Source: Gemmatimonadota bacterium (lineage in GTDB: Bacteria; Gemmatimonadota; Gemmatimonadetes; Gemmatimonadales; Gemmatimonadaceae). Taken from it: DNA of 64,000 nt. The DNA lies in contig JAQBQB010000020.1 of the NCBI GenBank assembly GCA_028287235.1, forward strand, positions 62,001 to 126,000. Direction: 5' to 3'. Both the position numbers and the translations under genes were made by a program. The notes beneath the pieces are model-generated. The model saw only the letters and a list, made by a program, of their open reading frames with translations, had not been told where the DNA came from and did no database searches. Below, one piece after another: positions 1-10,109 of the stretch (its first letter is position 1; every line of letters begins with the position of its first letter).

Positions 1-429
1 GCGTGCGTCGTCCTGCTGTTGGTGCGGAGAGAAGAATTTATCTTCCCCGCGCTGCTCGCCTACGTGCTCTACGGCGCGATCAAGTGGGTGATCATCGGCT
101 TCGTGGGACGCGTGAGCACGCCCGACGAAATCTTCTGGGACGACGACGGCAACGGCGGCGCGGAGCTGGTGCCGTTGCCGCGAGCCGAGCGCAGGCCGGC
201 GCCGGCGCGCCAGCCAGTCATCGGCACCGCGGCAACGCCAGACGTACGTGAACCGCGCACCGCCGAGCTAATTCCCGGTGAGCCGCGCGGTGAACGCGCT
301 GAACGCGGCGACGACGCCGAGCGCGCGCGTCGCAAGCGCCGGCGTCGCGGCAATCGCGGCACCCGCCCGCCCGGATCCACGCCCCCCGGACCCACTCTTC
401 CCGATACGCCGACAGGATCTTCCGAATGA
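1..429 (+). CDS. C-terminal part of an integral membrane protein (possibly PssA-like), cut by window edge
   Basis: The frame is open from base 1, so the gene begins upstream. The visible part opens with hydrophobic segments (VVLLLV, then FIFPALLAYVLYGAIKWVII), then turns into a hydrophilic tail rich in Arg, Pro and Glu with a basic RRKRRRR stretch. The membrane part resembles the last helices of CDP-diacylglycerol-serine phosphatidyltransferases, but the catalytic CDP-alcohol motif would lie outside the window, so this identity is only a guess. Its stop overlaps the purS start (ATGA), so it is probably co-transcribed with the purine genes. Confidence 0.55.
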   Translation, partial: ACVVLLLVRREEFIFPALLAYVLYGAIKWVIIGFVGRVSTPDEIFWDDDGNGGAELVPLPRAERRPAPARQPVIGTAATPDVREPRTAELIPGEPRGERAERGDDAERARRKRRRRGNRGTRPPGSTPPGPTLPDTPTGSSE

Positions 430-683
430 GCCGATTTCGTATTGCCGTACATATCACGCCCCGCCGCGGGATTCTCGATCCGCAGGGAAAGACCGTTGCC
501 GACGCGCTGCACACGCTCGGCTTCAGCACCGTGCGCGACGTCCACGTTGGGCGCCACGTGATCGTCGAGGTGGACGCCGGCACCGCGGACTCGGCTACGG
601 CGCTCACGCGAGAGATGTGTGAGAAGCTCCTGGCGAACCCGGTCACCGAAGACTACGAGATCGCGAGCGTGGAGGGAGCATGA
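426..683 (+). CDS. purS: Phosphoribosylformylglycinamidine synthase subunit PurS
   Basis: A protein of 85 residues, the usual size for PurS. It is the small structural subunit that joins PurL and PurQ in the enzyme making FGAM from FGAR, ATP and glutamine (fourth step of de novo purine synthesis, cytoplasm). It has the family pattern: a beta strand at the start ([19 protein letters not shown]), the [10 protein letters not shown] segment and a [11 protein letters not shown] strand. The start overlaps the upstream stop by 4 bases and the end overlaps purQ by 4, which suggests translational coupling. Confidence 0.95.
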   Translation: MSRFRIAVHITPRRGILDPQGKTVADALHTLGFSTVRDVHVGRHVIVEVDAGTADSATALTREMCEKLLANPVTEDYEIASVEGA

Positions 684-1372
684 GATTCGGCATCGTGACC
701 TTTCCCGGATCGAACTGCGACTACGACGCGTACCAGGCCGTGGTCGAGACGATCGGCGAGGAGGCCGTGTACCTCTGGCACAAGGATCACGACCTGAAGC
801 AGAGCGACGTGATCATTCTGCCCGGCGGATTCAGCTACGGCGACTATCTCCGCGCCGGCGCGATCGCGCGCTTCAGCCCCGTGATGCAGGACGTCATCGC
901 CTTCGCCAAGCGCGGCGGACCGGTGCTCGCGATCTGCAACGGCTTTCAGATCGCCTGTGAAGCGGGACTGCTGCCCGGCGCCCTGCTGCGAAACGCGAGC
1001 CTCAAGTACATCTGCGAGTTCGTGCGCATTCGCGTAGAGTCGAACGACACCACCTTCACGAATCGATACGCGGTCGGTGACATCATGCGCGTGCCGATCG
1101 CCCATGGCGACGGACGGTACACCGCCGACGACGAGACGCTGAACCGCCTCGAGGGCGACGGACGCGTGGTGTTCCGCTACGCCGGCGGGCCGGCCGACGC
1201 CGACGAGTGGTGGAGCCCGAACGGTGCCATGCGCGCCATCGCCGGAATCGTCAACGAGACCGGCAACGTGCTGGGCATGATGCCGCATCCGGAACGCGCC
1301 GTCGATTCGCTGCTGGGCTCCGATGACGGGCTCCGCGTTTTCGAGTCGATGTTGGCGCGCATTGGGGTTTAG
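680..1372 (+). CDS. purQ: FGAM synthase glutaminase subunit PurQ
   Basis: A protein of 230 residues, a class I glutamine amidotransferase that releases ammonia from glutamine for PurL. The nucleophile Cys86 lies in [11 protein letters not shown]. The catalytic His203 and Glu205 lie in [10 protein letters not shown]. The N-terminus [14 protein letters not shown] is typical of PurQ. The ATG overlaps the purS stop. With purS and the nearby purL this makes the three-part FGAM synthase rather than the long one-chain PurL of enterobacteria. Confidence 0.97.
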   Translation: MRFGIVTFPGSNCDYDAYQAVVETIGEEAVYLWHKDHDLKQSDVIILPGGFSYGDYLRAGAIARFSPVMQDVIAFAKRGGPVLAICNGFQIACEAGLLPGALLRNASLKYICEFVRIRVESNDTTFTNRYAVGDIMRVPIAHGDGRYTADDETLNRLEGDGRVVFRYAGGPADADEWWSPNGAMRAIAGIVNETGNVLGMMPHPERAVDSLLGSDDGLRVFESMLARIGV

Positions 1373-1381
1373 GAGATTGTC

Positions 1382-1759
1382 ATGAGTACTCTGTTTGTCA
1401 CCCTCTTCGCGGCGCTGCTCGTCGCCTCGCCGGTCGCCGCGCAGCAGCCTGCCACGATCGATCCCGGCATGACCCGCGCGCAAGTCGTCGCCAGGCTCGG
1501 CGAGCCGCTCTCGTCCCGGGCGTTCGACGGCTTCACGTACCTGCTCTACAAGAACGGCTGTGAAAAGAAGTGCGGCATGAACGACCTCGTGGTGCTCGAC
1601 AGCGGGAAAGTGGTGGACGCGGTGTTTCGCGCACCCGGCCGCCGATACACCGGCACCAGCAGCTCGCCCCGCATGATCTCCATGGCCGACGCCAAGCGCG
1701 ATGCCAATCGCGACGCCAAGCACGCGCCTCCTGCTCCCTTGAAAAAGCCAAATCCCTGA
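1382..1759 (+). CDS. Secreted BamE/SmpA-like small protein of unknown role
   Basis: A protein of 125 residues with a clear Sec signal peptide (hydrophobic [17 protein letters not shown], likely cleaved after AQA/AA near residue 21) and no lipobox Cys. The mature part starts with [15 protein letters not shown], the helix-turn typical of the BamE/SmpA/OmlA fold, followed by strands ending near residue 80 and a low-complexity basic, Pro-rich tail. Two Cys residues (NGCEKKCGM) could form a disulfide. The gene sits between purQ and purL (stop and start share the A of TGATG), an odd place for an envelope protein. I cannot say whether it helps outer-membrane assembly. Confidence 0.8.
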   Translation: MSTLFVTLFAALLVASPVAAQQPATIDPGMTRAQVVARLGEPLSSRAFDGFTYLLYKNGCEKKCGMNDLVVLDSGKVVDAVFRAPGRRYTGTSSSPRMISMADAKRDANRDAKHAPPAPLKKPNP

Positions 1760-4044
1760 TGCAACGACTACACAGCGTCGAGCCGCGCCCCGGCGATCCG
1801 GCGATCACGCCGGCGCTCATCGCCGAACACGGGTTGACGGTTGACGAGTTCGATAAGCTCCTCGCCATGCTCGGCCGTGAGCCCACGTTCACCGAGCTCG
1901 GGATCGTCAGCGCGCTCTGGAGCGAGCACTGCTCGTACAAGCATTCGCGTCCTCTGCTCCGTACGCTGCCCACCGATGCGCCGTACGTGCTGCAAGGCCC
2001 CGGCGAGAATGCCGGCGTCATCTCGATCGGCGACGGACTGGCCATCGCGTTCAAGATCGAGTCGCACAACCACCCGTCGGCGGTCGAGCCGTACCAGGGC
2101 GCCGCGACGGGCGTGGGCGGAATTCTGCGCGACGTGTTCACCATGGGCGCGCGGCCCATCGCGATGCTCAACTCGCTCCGCTTCGGATCGCTCGACTCGG
2201 CGCGCGTGCGCTATCTGTTCGCCGGCGTCGTGAAGGGAATTGGCGACTACGGCAACTGCGTCGGCATTCCGACCGTGGCGGGGGAGGTGGCGTTCGATCC
2301 GTCGTACGAGGGGAATCCGCTCGTCAACGCAATGTGCGTCGGGCTGCTGCACGAGAACGAGCTCATTCGCGCCGTCGCGCAGGGCGTCGGCAATCCGATC
2401 ATCGCCGTGGGGGCGCGCACGGGCCGCGACGGGATCAACGGCGCCTCGTTCGCGTCGGAGGATCTCTCCGCGGAGAGCGAGGCCAAGCGGCCGCGCGTGC
2501 AGGTGGGCGATCCGTTCACCGAAAAGCTGCTCCTCGAGGCGAGCCTCGAGCTGATCCGCAGCGGCGCCATCGTCGCCATTCAGGACATGGGCGCGGCCGG
2601 CCTCACGTCGTCGTCGGCCGAGATGGCCGCGCGCGGCGACGTCGGCGTCACGATCGACGTCACGAAGGTGCCGGTGCGCGAAGAAGGAATGACGCCCTAC
2701 GAGATCCTGCTCAGCGAGTCGCAGGAGCGAATGCTCGTCGTCGCCAAGCAGGGGCGCGAGAACGAAGTCACCGCCATTCTCGAGAAGTGGGACCTCACCG
2801 CCGCGGTCATCGGCGAGGTCATCGCCGAGCCGGTGTATCGCGTCACGGAGGGCGATCGTGTCGTAGCTGAGTTCCCCGGAATTCGGCTGGTCACCGATTG
2901 TCCCGTCTACACGCCCGAGGCCTACGAGAGCGCCGAGGTCGTGCGGCTGCGCGCGATCGACGTGAGCCAGGTCGCCGAGCTTCCTGAAGAGCGCGACCCG
3001 CTCTGGACGCTCAAGGAGCTGCTGTCGTCGCCCACGATCGCCGCGAAGACGTGGGTGCACCGCCAGTACGACACCACGGTGCGCACGAACACCGTGATTG
3101 GCCCCGGCGGCGACGCCGCGGTGGTGCGCATTCGCGGCACCGAGCGCGCACTCGCGATGAAGACCGACTGCAACGGGCGCTACGTCTATCTCGACCCGCG
3201 CGTCGGCGCGCAGATCGCCGTGTGCGAGGCGGCGCGCAATGTCGCGTGCACCGGCGGCCGGCCCATGGCCATCACGAACAATCTCAACTTCGGCAACCCG
3301 AAGCGTCCCGAGGTGTACTTCCAGCTGCGCGAAGCGGTACGGGGCATGGGCGAGGCCTGTCGCGCGCTCGGCACGCCGGTCACCGGCGGCAACGTCTCGC
3401 TGTACAACGAGAACCCAACCGGCGCCGTGTATCCCACGCCGGTCGTCGGCATGGTGGGACTCATCGACTCGATCGCGCACATCACGCGCTCGCACTTCCA
3501 GGAGGAGCACGACGTCATCGTTCTTCTCGGCGAGCCGGATCGAAACATTGGCGGCAGCGAGTATCTGTCGCGCATTCACGGAATGGTGGCTGGTCCGCCG
3601 CCCGCCTGCGATCTCGACGGCGAGCGCGCGCTCATCGACGCACTCGTCGAAGCGATTCAAGGCGGGGTCGTTCGCTCGGCGCACGATTGCAGCGACGGCG
3701 GTCTCGCGGTCGCACTCGCCGAGTGCTGCATCATGGACCGCGGCGCCCAACGCGGCGCGACGGTCGACTTGAAGCACTGGCGCGAGCTTCCCGCGCGCGC
3801 GTTGCTGTTCGGCGAAGCGCAGGGTCGCGTGGTGATCTCGACGAACATGCCCGACACCGTGCTCAGCATCGCGAAGAACCATGGCGTGCCGGGACGGATC
3901 ATAGGGCAGGTCGGCGCGCTTGATGCCCCGTTGCACATTACGACAGTGGCGAACGAGCTCTCCGCGCCATTGGCCAAGCTCGACGAAGCGTACCACGAGG
4001 CGATTCCGCGCATCATGTCGCGCGCCGCCGTCGTGTCCCCGTAG
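1759..4044 (+). CDS. purL: FGAM synthase large subunit PurL
   Basis: A protein of 761 residues, the size of the short PurL that works with PurS and PurQ. It is the ATP-dependent synthetase of the complex. Landmarks are [12 protein letters not shown] near residue 55, the ATP/FGAR-binding ESHNHPS at 101-107, GDYGNC(V)GIPTVAGE in the first AIRS-like half, and [16 protein letters not shown] and [14 protein letters not shown] in the second half. The frame is open further upstream. I take ATG 1759 because it overlaps the previous stop and the next residues match the family N-terminus (MQRLHSVEP). Confidence 0.97.
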   Translation: MQRLHSVEPRPGDPAITPALIAEHGLTVDEFDKLLAMLGREPTFTELGIVSALWSEHCSYKHSRPLLRTLPTDAPYVLQGPGENAGVISIGDGLAIAFKIESHNHPSAVEPYQGAATGVGGILRDVFTMGARPIAMLNSLRFGSLDSARVRYLFAGVVKGIGDYGNCVGIPTVAGEVAFDPSYEGNPLVNAMCVGLLHENELIRAVAQGVGNPIIAVGARTGRDGINGASFASEDLSAESEAKRPRVQVGDPFTEKLLLEASLELIRSGAIVAIQDMGAAGLTSSSAEMAARGDVGVTIDVTKVPVREEGMTPYEILLSESQERMLVVAKQGRENEVTAILEKWDLTAAVIGEVIAEPVYRVTEGDRVVAEFPGIRLVTDCPVYTPEAYESAEVVRLRAIDVSQVAELPEERDPLWTLKELLSSPTIAAKTWVHRQYDTTVRTNTVIGPGGDAAVVRIRGTERALAMKTDCNGRYVYLDPRVGAQIAVCEAARNVACTGGRPMAITNNLNFGNPKRPEVYFQLREAVRGMGEACRALGTPVTGGNVSLYNENPTGAVYPTPVVGMVGLIDSIAHITRSHFQEEHDVIVLLGEPDRNIGGSEYLSRIHGMVAGPPPACDLDGERALIDALVEAIQGGVVRSAHDCSDGGLAVALAECCIMDRGAQRGATVDLKHWRELPARALLFGEAQGRVVISTNMPDTVLSIAKNHGVPGRIIGQVGALDAPLHITTVANELSAPLAKLDEAYHEAIPRIMSRAAVVSP

Positions 4045-4076
4045 TCATCGTAGTCCCATAGCGAGAAACGATATTC

Positions 4077-5459
4077 ATGTGTGGCATATTCGGCGTACAC
4101 GGCCATCCTGACGCGAACCAGCTCGCGCAGCTCGGCCTGTACTCGCTTCAGCACCGCGGCCAGGAGTCGGTCGGCGTGGTCTCGATCGACCCCGCCGGCA
4201 ACGCGCGCGCCGTGCGCAACATGGGCACGCTGTCCGACAGCCTGGCGCAGGATCTCGCCAAGCTCCCGCCGGGCGTCGCCGCCGTGGGACACACGCGCTA
4301 CAGCACGTCCGGCTCATCCACGATCGAGAATGCGCAGCCCGTGCTCGCCCGCTCGAAGGGTGGTTACATCACGCTCGCGCACAACGGCAACATCATCAAC
4401 GCCGCCGAGCTGCGCATGGAGCTCGAGGAGCAAGGATCGATCTTCGCGTCGACGAACGACTCCGAGGTGATCGTCCACCGCCTCGCGCGCTCCAACGCGG
4501 CGACACCGGCCGAACGTCTCGCCGACGCGCTGCAGGGCGTCGAGGGTGCGTACAGCCTGATCGTCAACATGGGCGACACGCTTCTCGCGGCGCGCGATCC
4601 ACGCGGCTGGCGGCCGCTCGCCATGGGCAAGCTCGGCGACGCGACCGTGTTCGCCTCGGAGACCTGTGCGCTCGACATCATCGGCGCGACGACCGTGCGC
4701 GACGTGGAGCCGGGCGAGATCATCGCCGTGAACAACACGGGCATGGTTTCGACGCACCCGTTGCCGACGCGCGAGCTGCACCGATGCGTGTTCGAGTTCG
4801 TGTATTTCGCGCGGCCGGACAGCCGCGTCTACGGCGGCTCGGTCGACCGGGCGCGTCGCGCGCTGGGCAAGCAGCTCGCCCGCGAGCATCCCGCGCCCAC
4901 CGCCGAATTGGTGTTCAGCGTGCCCGACTCGTCGAACTCCGCGGCACTCGGCTTCGCCGAGCAGAGTGGCTTGCCGTATGAGCTGGCGCTCATTCGCAAT
5001 CACTACGTGGGCCGCACGTTCATTCAGCCAACGCAGGCCGGGCGCGACGCGAAGGTCAAGGTGAAGTACAACCCCGTGCGCGAAGTGCTCGAGGGCAAGA
5101 GCGTCGTCATGGTGGACGACTCCGTCGTCCGCGGCACGACCACCCGCGGCCTTGTGGCGCTCGTCCGCGCCGCCGGCGCGCGCGAAGTGCACCTCCGCAT
5201 CAGCTCTCCGCCGGTGACCGGACCATGCTACTACGGCATCGACACCCCGTCTCGTGAGGAGCTGATCGCGGCGAACTACACCATCCCGGAGATCGCCACG
5301 CATCTCGGCGTGGACAGCCTCGGTTACCTGTCGCTCGACGGCATGCTCGGATCGGTCCCTGATGGCCCGCACGGCTTTTGCCATGCATGCTTCTCCGGCG
5401 ACTACCCCACGCCGCCACCCACGGATCCGGACAAGCTGCGCTTCGGCTGCGGGTGTTGA
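4077..5459 (+). CDS. purF: Amidophosphoribosyltransferase
   Basis: A protein of 460 residues that makes phosphoribosylamine from PRPP and glutamine, the first committed step of purine synthesis. Met is followed at once by the nucleophile Cys2 (MCGIFGV), with no propeptide visible. The N-terminal Ntn-glutaminase has LYSLQHRGQES and TRYSTSG. The C-terminal PRPP loop is VVMVDDSVVRGTTTRG near residue 345. Cysteines near 236 (HRCVFEF), 382 (GPCYYG), 435 and 438 (CHACFSG) match the four 4Fe-4S ligands of the B. subtilis-type enzyme, so an oxygen-sensitive cluster is likely. It lies 32 bases after purL. Confidence 0.97.
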   Translation: MCGIFGVHGHPDANQLAQLGLYSLQHRGQESVGVVSIDPAGNARAVRNMGTLSDSLAQDLAKLPPGVAAVGHTRYSTSGSSTIENAQPVLARSKGGYITLAHNGNIINAAELRMELEEQGSIFASTNDSEVIVHRLARSNAATPAERLADALQGVEGAYSLIVNMGDTLLAARDPRGWRPLAMGKLGDATVFASETCALDIIGATTVRDVEPGEIIAVNNTGMVSTHPLPTRELHRCVFEFVYFARPDSRVYGGSVDRARRALGKQLAREHPAPTAELVFSVPDSSNSAALGFAEQSGLPYELALIRNHYVGRTFIQPTQAGRDAKVKVKYNPVREVLEGKSVVMVDDSVVRGTTTRGLVALVRAAGAREVHLRISSPPVTGPCYYGIDTPSREELIAANYTIPEIATHLGVDSLGYLSLDGMLGSVPDGPHGFCHACFSGDYPTPPPTDPDKLRFGCGC

Positions 5460-5487
5460 GCGCGGGAAGCGGGACGGAGTGAGGGGG

Positions 5488-5511
5488 AAGCGGGACCACC
5501 GCGTCCCGCTT
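5488..5511 (+). terminator. Hairpin after purF, possible weak terminator
   Basis: A perfect 9-bp stem (AAGCGGGAC / GTCCCGCTT) with a CACCGC loop lies inside a larger GC-rich inverted repeat spanning about 5462-5535. No T-run follows, so read-through into ppdK is likely. Confidence 0.35.
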
Positions 5512-5549
5512 GCCGCCCCCCTCGCCTGCTTCCCTCTTCCCAGTCCCGC

Positions 5550-8240
5550 ATGAATCAGTCGGTCTACTTCTTCGGCGGCGGTACCGCCGAAGGCACGAAG
5601 GACATGAAGGCCGTCCTCGGCGGCAAGGGCGCGAACCTCGCCGAGATGACGAACCTCGGCGTGCCGGTGCCGCCGGGATTCACGATCGGCTGCGCGATCT
5701 GCATCGACTACCTGCGCGATCGCACCGTGCCCGACGCGCTTCGCCACGAAGTCGAAGAGTCGTTGCGCCGCCTGGAAAAAGTCACCGAGAAGGGGTTCGG
5801 CGATCCGCACCATCCCCTGCTCGTCTCCGTGCGCTCGGGCGCACCGGTGTCGATGCCCGGTATGATGGAGACGATTCTCAACCTCGGGTTGAACGACCGC
5901 ACCGTGCAGGGCCTGGCGCGCGCCAGTGGTAACCAGCGCTTCGCCTACGACTCGTACCGGCGGTTCATCCAGATGTATGGCGACGTCGTGCTGGGCGTGC
6001 CGTTCGCGCAGTTCGAGCATTTGCTCGGCGCCAAGCGGCTCACCGCGGGCGTGAAGAGCGACTCCGAGCTCGACGAGCAAACGCTCCGCAATCTCGTGGA
6101 GGAGTACAAGTCGCTCGTCCGCGCCACCACGGGGCACGACTTCCCCATGGATCCCACGATCCAGCTGTGGGGCGCCATCGAGGCCGTGTGGCGCTCGTGG
6201 ACGCTCAAGAAGGCCGTCGACTATCGCAAGGTGAACGGCATCGCCGACACGCTCGGCACCGGCGTGAACGTCGTGTCGATGGTGTTCGGAAATCTCGGCG
6301 AGGACTCGGGCACCGGCGTCGCGTTCACGCGCGATCCGTCGACCGGCGAGAAGAAGTTCTACGGCGAGTTTCTCGTCAACGCCCAGGGCGAAGACGTCGT
6401 CGCCGGCATCCGCACGCCGCTCAGCATCGACGAGATGTCGAGCCGCCTGCCCGAGGCCTACGACGAGCTACGCCTCACCGAGCAGCGGCTCGAGCAGCAC
6501 TTCCGCGACATGCAGGACATCGAGTTCACCGTGGAGCGCGGGCGGCTCTATCTCCTGCAGACGCGCACGGGCAAACGCACCGCGGCCGCGGCCGTGCGCA
6601 TTGCCACCGAGATGGTCGATGAAGGGATCATCGATACGGCAACCGCCGTGCTGCGCGTCGCTCCGGAGCAGCTCGATCAACTGCTGCATCCTGTCATCGA
6701 CAGCGGCGTGCGGGCCGTGCCGCTGTGCACCGGATTGCCGGCGAGCCCCGGCGCGGCGAGCGGCGTGGTGGTGTTCGACCCCGACGTCGCGGTCCATCGC
6801 GCCGCGGGCGGCGAGCAGGTGATTCTCGTTCGCGACGAGACGACGCCCGAGGACTTTCACGGCATCGTCGCCGCGCGGGCCGTGCTCACCGCTCGAGGTG
6901 GCATGACGAGCCACGCGGCCGTCGTAGCGCGCGGCATGGGTAAGTGCGCCGTCGTCGGCTGCCGGGAGATCCACGTCGATCTCGACCACCGCCGCTTCAG
7001 TGTTGGCGAGACGAACGTGGCCGAGGGCGACTGGATCACCGTCGACGGCGCCACGGGCAAGGTCTACCTGGGCGACCTTCCAACCGTGCCAAGCGAGGTG
7101 GTGCAGGTCATTCGCGGCACTCGCGCTCCTGCGTCGGCGCCCGCCTACCAGGCCTTCGCGCGCCTGCTCGGCTGGGCCGACGGCGTGCGCCGGCTCAAGG
7201 TTCGGGCGAATGCCGACACGCCGAACGACGCTCGCGTGGCGCGCGGGTTCGGTGCGGAAGGCATTGGCTTGTGCCGTACCGAGCACATGTTTTTCGAGGG
7301 CGAACGGATCACCGCCATGCGCGAGATGATCGTGGCGCGTGACGAAGGCGGTCGCCGGCGGGCGCTCGCCAAGCTCCTGCCCATGCAGCGCGCCGATTTC
7401 GAGGGAATCTTCGAGGCCATGGACGGGTTGCCGGTAACGATCAGGCTGCTCGACCCGCCGCTGCACGAGTTCCTGCCCCACGGCGGGGAGGAGAGCAAGC
7501 TGCTGGCTCGAACTCTGGGCCTGCCGAGGGCCGACCTGGCTCGTATTGTGGAATCTTTGCGCGAAACGAACCCCATGTTGGGCCATCGGGGGTGCCGGCT
7601 GGGTATTACCTATCCGGAGATCACCGAGATGCAGGGCCGCGCAATCTTCGAAGCTGCAGTTCGGGCGAAACGAAGAGGCATAGATGTACGTCCTGAGATC
7701 ATGATCCCGTTGGTGGCCGTGGTTGCCGAGTTCGACAACCAGCGGTCCATCTTGGAGCGTGTCGCCCAGGAAGTCCTGGGCGGCATGGGCGAGGAGGTGG
7801 CCTACACGATCGGCACCATGATCGAGCTTCCGCGCGCCGCTCTGACGGCTGACGAGATCGCCAAGTCGGCCGAGTTCTTTTCCTTTGGCACCAATGATTT
7901 AACCCAAACGACCTTCGGCCTCAGTCGAGACGATGCTGGCCGATTCCTACCGAATTACGTAGATCGTGGTATACTTCCCGACGATCCGTTCCAGGTGCTT
8001 GATCGGAATGGAGTTGGCAAGCTGATTGGATTTGCCGTATCTGCCGGTCGGAGCGTCCGCCCTGAACTGAAGGTGGGTATCTGCGGAGAACATGGCGGCG
8101 AACCGCGCTCTGTGAAATTCTGCCACACGATCGGCCTCGACTACGTCTCCTGCTCTCCCTACCGAGTCCCAATCGCCCGCTTAGCCGCAGCCCATGCCGC
8201 TCTTGAATCCACCGCTCCAGACAAAGCGCGCTCGTCGTAG
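5550..8240 (+). CDS. ppdK: Pyruvate, phosphate dikinase
   Basis: A protein of 896 residues, the normal length. It interconverts pyruvate, ATP and phosphate with PEP, AMP and pyrophosphate. The N-terminal nucleotide-binding domain starts GGKGANLAEMTNLG and contains SVRSGAPVSMPGMM. The swivelling phospho-His is His455 in GGMTSHAAVVARG. The C-terminal PEP-binding barrel has EGIGLCRTEHMF, FGTNDLTQTTFG and the catalytic Cys845 in GICGEHGG. Four domains are intact. It follows purF by 90 bases and may share the transcript, though no metabolic reason is evident. Confidence 0.97.
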   Translation: MNQSVYFFGGGTAEGTKDMKAVLGGKGANLAEMTNLGVPVPPGFTIGCAICIDYLRDRTVPDALRHEVEESLRRLEKVTEKGFGDPHHPLLVSVRSGAPVSMPGMMETILNLGLNDRTVQGLARASGNQRFAYDSYRRFIQMYGDVVLGVPFAQFEHLLGAKRLTAGVKSDSELDEQTLRNLVEEYKSLVRATTGHDFPMDPTIQLWGAIEAVWRSWTLKKAVDYRKVNGIADTLGTGVNVVSMVFGNLGEDSGTGVAFTRDPSTGEKKFYGEFLVNAQGEDVVAGIRTPLSIDEMSSRLPEAYDELRLTEQRLEQHFRDMQDIEFTVERGRLYLLQTRTGKRTAAAAVRIATEMVDEGIIDTATAVLRVAPEQLDQLLHPVIDSGVRAVPLCTGLPASPGAASGVVVFDPDVAVHRAAGGEQVILVRDETTPEDFHGIVAARAVLTARGGMTSHAAVVARGMGKCAVVGCREIHVDLDHRRFSVGETNVAEGDWITVDGATGKVYLGDLPTVPSEVVQVIRGTRAPASAPAYQAFARLLGWADGVRRLKVRANADTPNDARVARGFGAEGIGLCRTEHMFFEGERITAMREMIVARDEGGRRRALAKLLPMQRADFEGIFEAMDGLPVTIRLLDPPLHEFLPHGGEESKLLARTLGLPRADLARIVESLRETNPMLGHRGCRLGITYPEITEMQGRAIFEAAVRAKRRGIDVRPEIMIPLVAVVAEFDNQRSILERVAQEVLGGMGEEVAYTIGTMIELPRAALTADEIAKSAEFFSFGTNDLTQTTFGLSRDDAGRFLPNYVDRGILPDDPFQVLDRNGVGKLIGFAVSAGRSVRPELKVGICGEHGGEPRSVKFCHTIGLDYVSCSPYRVPIARLAAAHAALESTAPDKARSS

Positions 8241-9414
8241 CCATCCCGCCCTGCCCCAGCTTCCGCCGCTTCCGTTGAGCCGCGACGAGCGCTCACTCCG
8301 GATCGCGCTGGTCACGGAGTACTACTATCCGCACCTGGGCGGGGTCTGCGAGCACGTACACTTCTTCGCGCGCGAAGCACGCCGCCGCGGACACCATGTC
8401 GACGTGATCACGTCGCACATTCCGGGCGCTGAAGAGCAGCCGCACGTCATTCGAATCGGGCGCAGCCAGCCGGTCTACGCCAACGGCTCACAGGCGCGCA
8501 TCACCATCGGCTGGAACATTCGCCGGGAGATGCGCCGCGTGCTCCGTGAAGGGCGGTACGACGTCGTACATGTCCATTCGCCGCTCACGCCGGTGCTGCC
8601 CATTCTCGCGATCGAAGAGGCGGACTGTCCGGTCGTCGGCACGTTCCACACGTATTTCGACCGCTCGCTCGGCTACACGATCGGCAATCGCTTTTTTCAG
8701 AAGCGGCTGGACATGCTCAGCGCGGCGATCGCGGTGTCGCACAGCACCACCGTCGCCCTCAATCGCTACTTCGAGGCCGACTGGCAGATCATCCCGAACG
8801 GCATCGACACGGACGTCTTCCACCCCAGCGCGCCGCCGCCGCCCGGGCTCACGAAAGACGTGCCGACGATTCTCTTTCTCGGGCGCTTCGATCCCCGCAA
8901 CGGGCTCACCACCCTCATCGATTCCTTTCAGCGCGTGAAGGGACGCGGGAACCGCGGCCGCCAGGCGCGCCTCGTCGTCGTCGGCGACGGGCCGTTGCGC
9001 GAGCACTACTACAAGCAGGCCAAGGGCGACAAGGACATCGTCTTCGTGGGATCGATACTGGAGGGGCGGCCGAGTTATTACGCCCATAGCTCCGTGTACG
9101 CGTGCCCCACGACGAAGGCGTCGTTCGGCATCACGCTGCTCGAGTCGATGGCGTGCGAGACGCCGGTGGTGTGCTCCGACATTCTGGGCTTCCGGGACGT
9201 GGTGGTGGACGGACGTGAAGCGCTGATGCACCCGTGCGGCAATCGCGACGCGCTCGCCGACCAGCTCGTGCGCGTGCTCGACGACGAAGGCCTCGCCATT
9301 CAGCTCGGCACCACGGGGCGTCAGAACTCTCTGGAATACTCGTGGGCCCGTGTCACGTCTCGGGTGCTCGACGTGTATCAGAACGTCCTCGGTAACGTCG
9401 CAGCCAGCGCATGA
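8194..9414 (+). CDS. GT4-family glycosyltransferase
   Basis: Up to 406 residues with the GT-B fold of the PimA/PimB-like GT4 family. The N-terminal Rossmann half opens with RIALVTEYYYPHLGGVCEHV (the glycine-rich acceptor loop). The C-terminal half has ILFLGRFDPRNGL and the donor-binding ASFGITLLESMACETPVV with the E-x7-E pattern. The product may be a glycolipid or polysaccharide, but the substrate cannot be read from sequence. The ATG at 8194 lies inside ppdK (47-base overlap) and has no clear ribosome-binding site. A later TTG near 8275 (LSRDERSLRIALV) is an alternative. The next gene overlaps by 4 bases. Confidence 0.9.
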   Translation: MPLLNPPLQTKRARRSHPALPQLPPLPLSRDERSLRIALVTEYYYPHLGGVCEHVHFFAREARRRGHHVDVITSHIPGAEEQPHVIRIGRSQPVYANGSQARITIGWNIRREMRRVLREGRYDVVHVHSPLTPVLPILAIEEADCPVVGTFHTYFDRSLGYTIGNRFFQKRLDMLSAAIAVSHSTTVALNRYFEADWQIIPNGIDTDVFHPSAPPPPGLTKDVPTILFLGRFDPRNGLTTLIDSFQRVKGRGNRGRQARLVVVGDGPLREHYYKQAKGDKDIVFVGSILEGRPSYYAHSSVYACPTTKASFGITLLESMACETPVVCSDILGFRDVVVDGREALMHPCGNRDALADQLVRVLDDEGLAIQLGTTGRQNSLEYSWARVTSRVLDVYQNVLGNVAASA

Positions 9415-10109
9415 TGCTCGGCCTCAGCGCCGCGGCCGCCCTCGCCGGCGCCGCGGCGCATGGCGCCTTTCATCGCAACAGCCCCATCTTCGGCCGCCCC
9501 ATCACGCGCCTCCGCACGTCGGGGCCTGCTGATCGCGCCGTGGCGCTCACGTTCGACGACGGCCCCAATCCCGACGCGACGCCGCTCATCCTCGACGCAC
9601 TCGGCGCGCGCGGCGTGCGCGCGACGTTCTTCATCCTGGGGCGCCACGCCGAGCGCTGGCCGGAGCTCGTGAAGCGCGTCGCCGACGAAGGGCACGCGAT
9701 CGGCAACCACGGCTACTACCATCGCAAGCTGCATCTCAAGTCGCCCGCCTACGTCCGCAACGACCTGACGCTGGGCACCGAGATGATCGAGCGTGCGTCG
9801 GGCGTGCATCCGCGGTTGTTTCGGGCGCCGCACGGCTTTCGCAGCCCGTGGGTCACGTCGATCGCGCGGTCGCTCGGCCAGCGCACCGTGGGGTGGTCGC
9901 TCGGCGTATGGGATTCCGATCGTCCCGGGGTGGAGGTCATCGCCGACCGAACGGTGGAGGGCGCACATCCCGGCTCGATCTTGCTCCTACATGATGGAGA
10001 CGGCTACGATGCAGCGGGCGATCGGATGCAAACGGCACGGGCAGTGCCTCTGATCGTCGATCGCTTGCTCGCGAAGGACTATCGGTTCGACCTCTTCGAC
10101 CCCGCATGA
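9411..10109 (+). CDS. Polysaccharide deacetylase (NodB domain, CE4)
   Basis: A protein of 232 residues. A short hydrophobic N-terminus (GLSAAAALAGAAA) may be a signal or anchor. The NodB domain has all the metal-site motifs: TFDDGPNPD (motif 1, catalytic base Asp and metal Asp), HAIGNHGYYH (motif 2, the two His ligands), RAPHGFRSPW (motif 3) and a late LLHDGDG (motif 5). It likely removes acetyl groups from an N-acetylated sugar outside the cytoplasm. It overlaps the GT4 gene and the next gene by 4 bases each, so the three are probably one operon. Confidence 0.93.
   Translation: MMLGLSAAAALAGAAAHGAFHRNSPIFGRPITRLRTSGPADRAVALTFDDGPNPDATPLILDALGARGVRATFFILGRHAERWPELVKRVADEGHAIGNHGYYHRKLHLKSPAYVRNDLTLGTEMIERASGVHPRLFRAPHGFRSPWVTSIARSLGQRTVGWSLGVWDSDRPGVEVIADRTVEGAHPGSILLLHDGDGYDAAGDRMQTARAVPLIVDRLLAKDYRFDLFDPA

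Noticed and set aside
1768-3996. Minus-strand open frame of 742 codons opposite purL
   Set aside because: Pure antisense shadow: purL motifs are intact on the other strand and this translation has no fold-like pattern.
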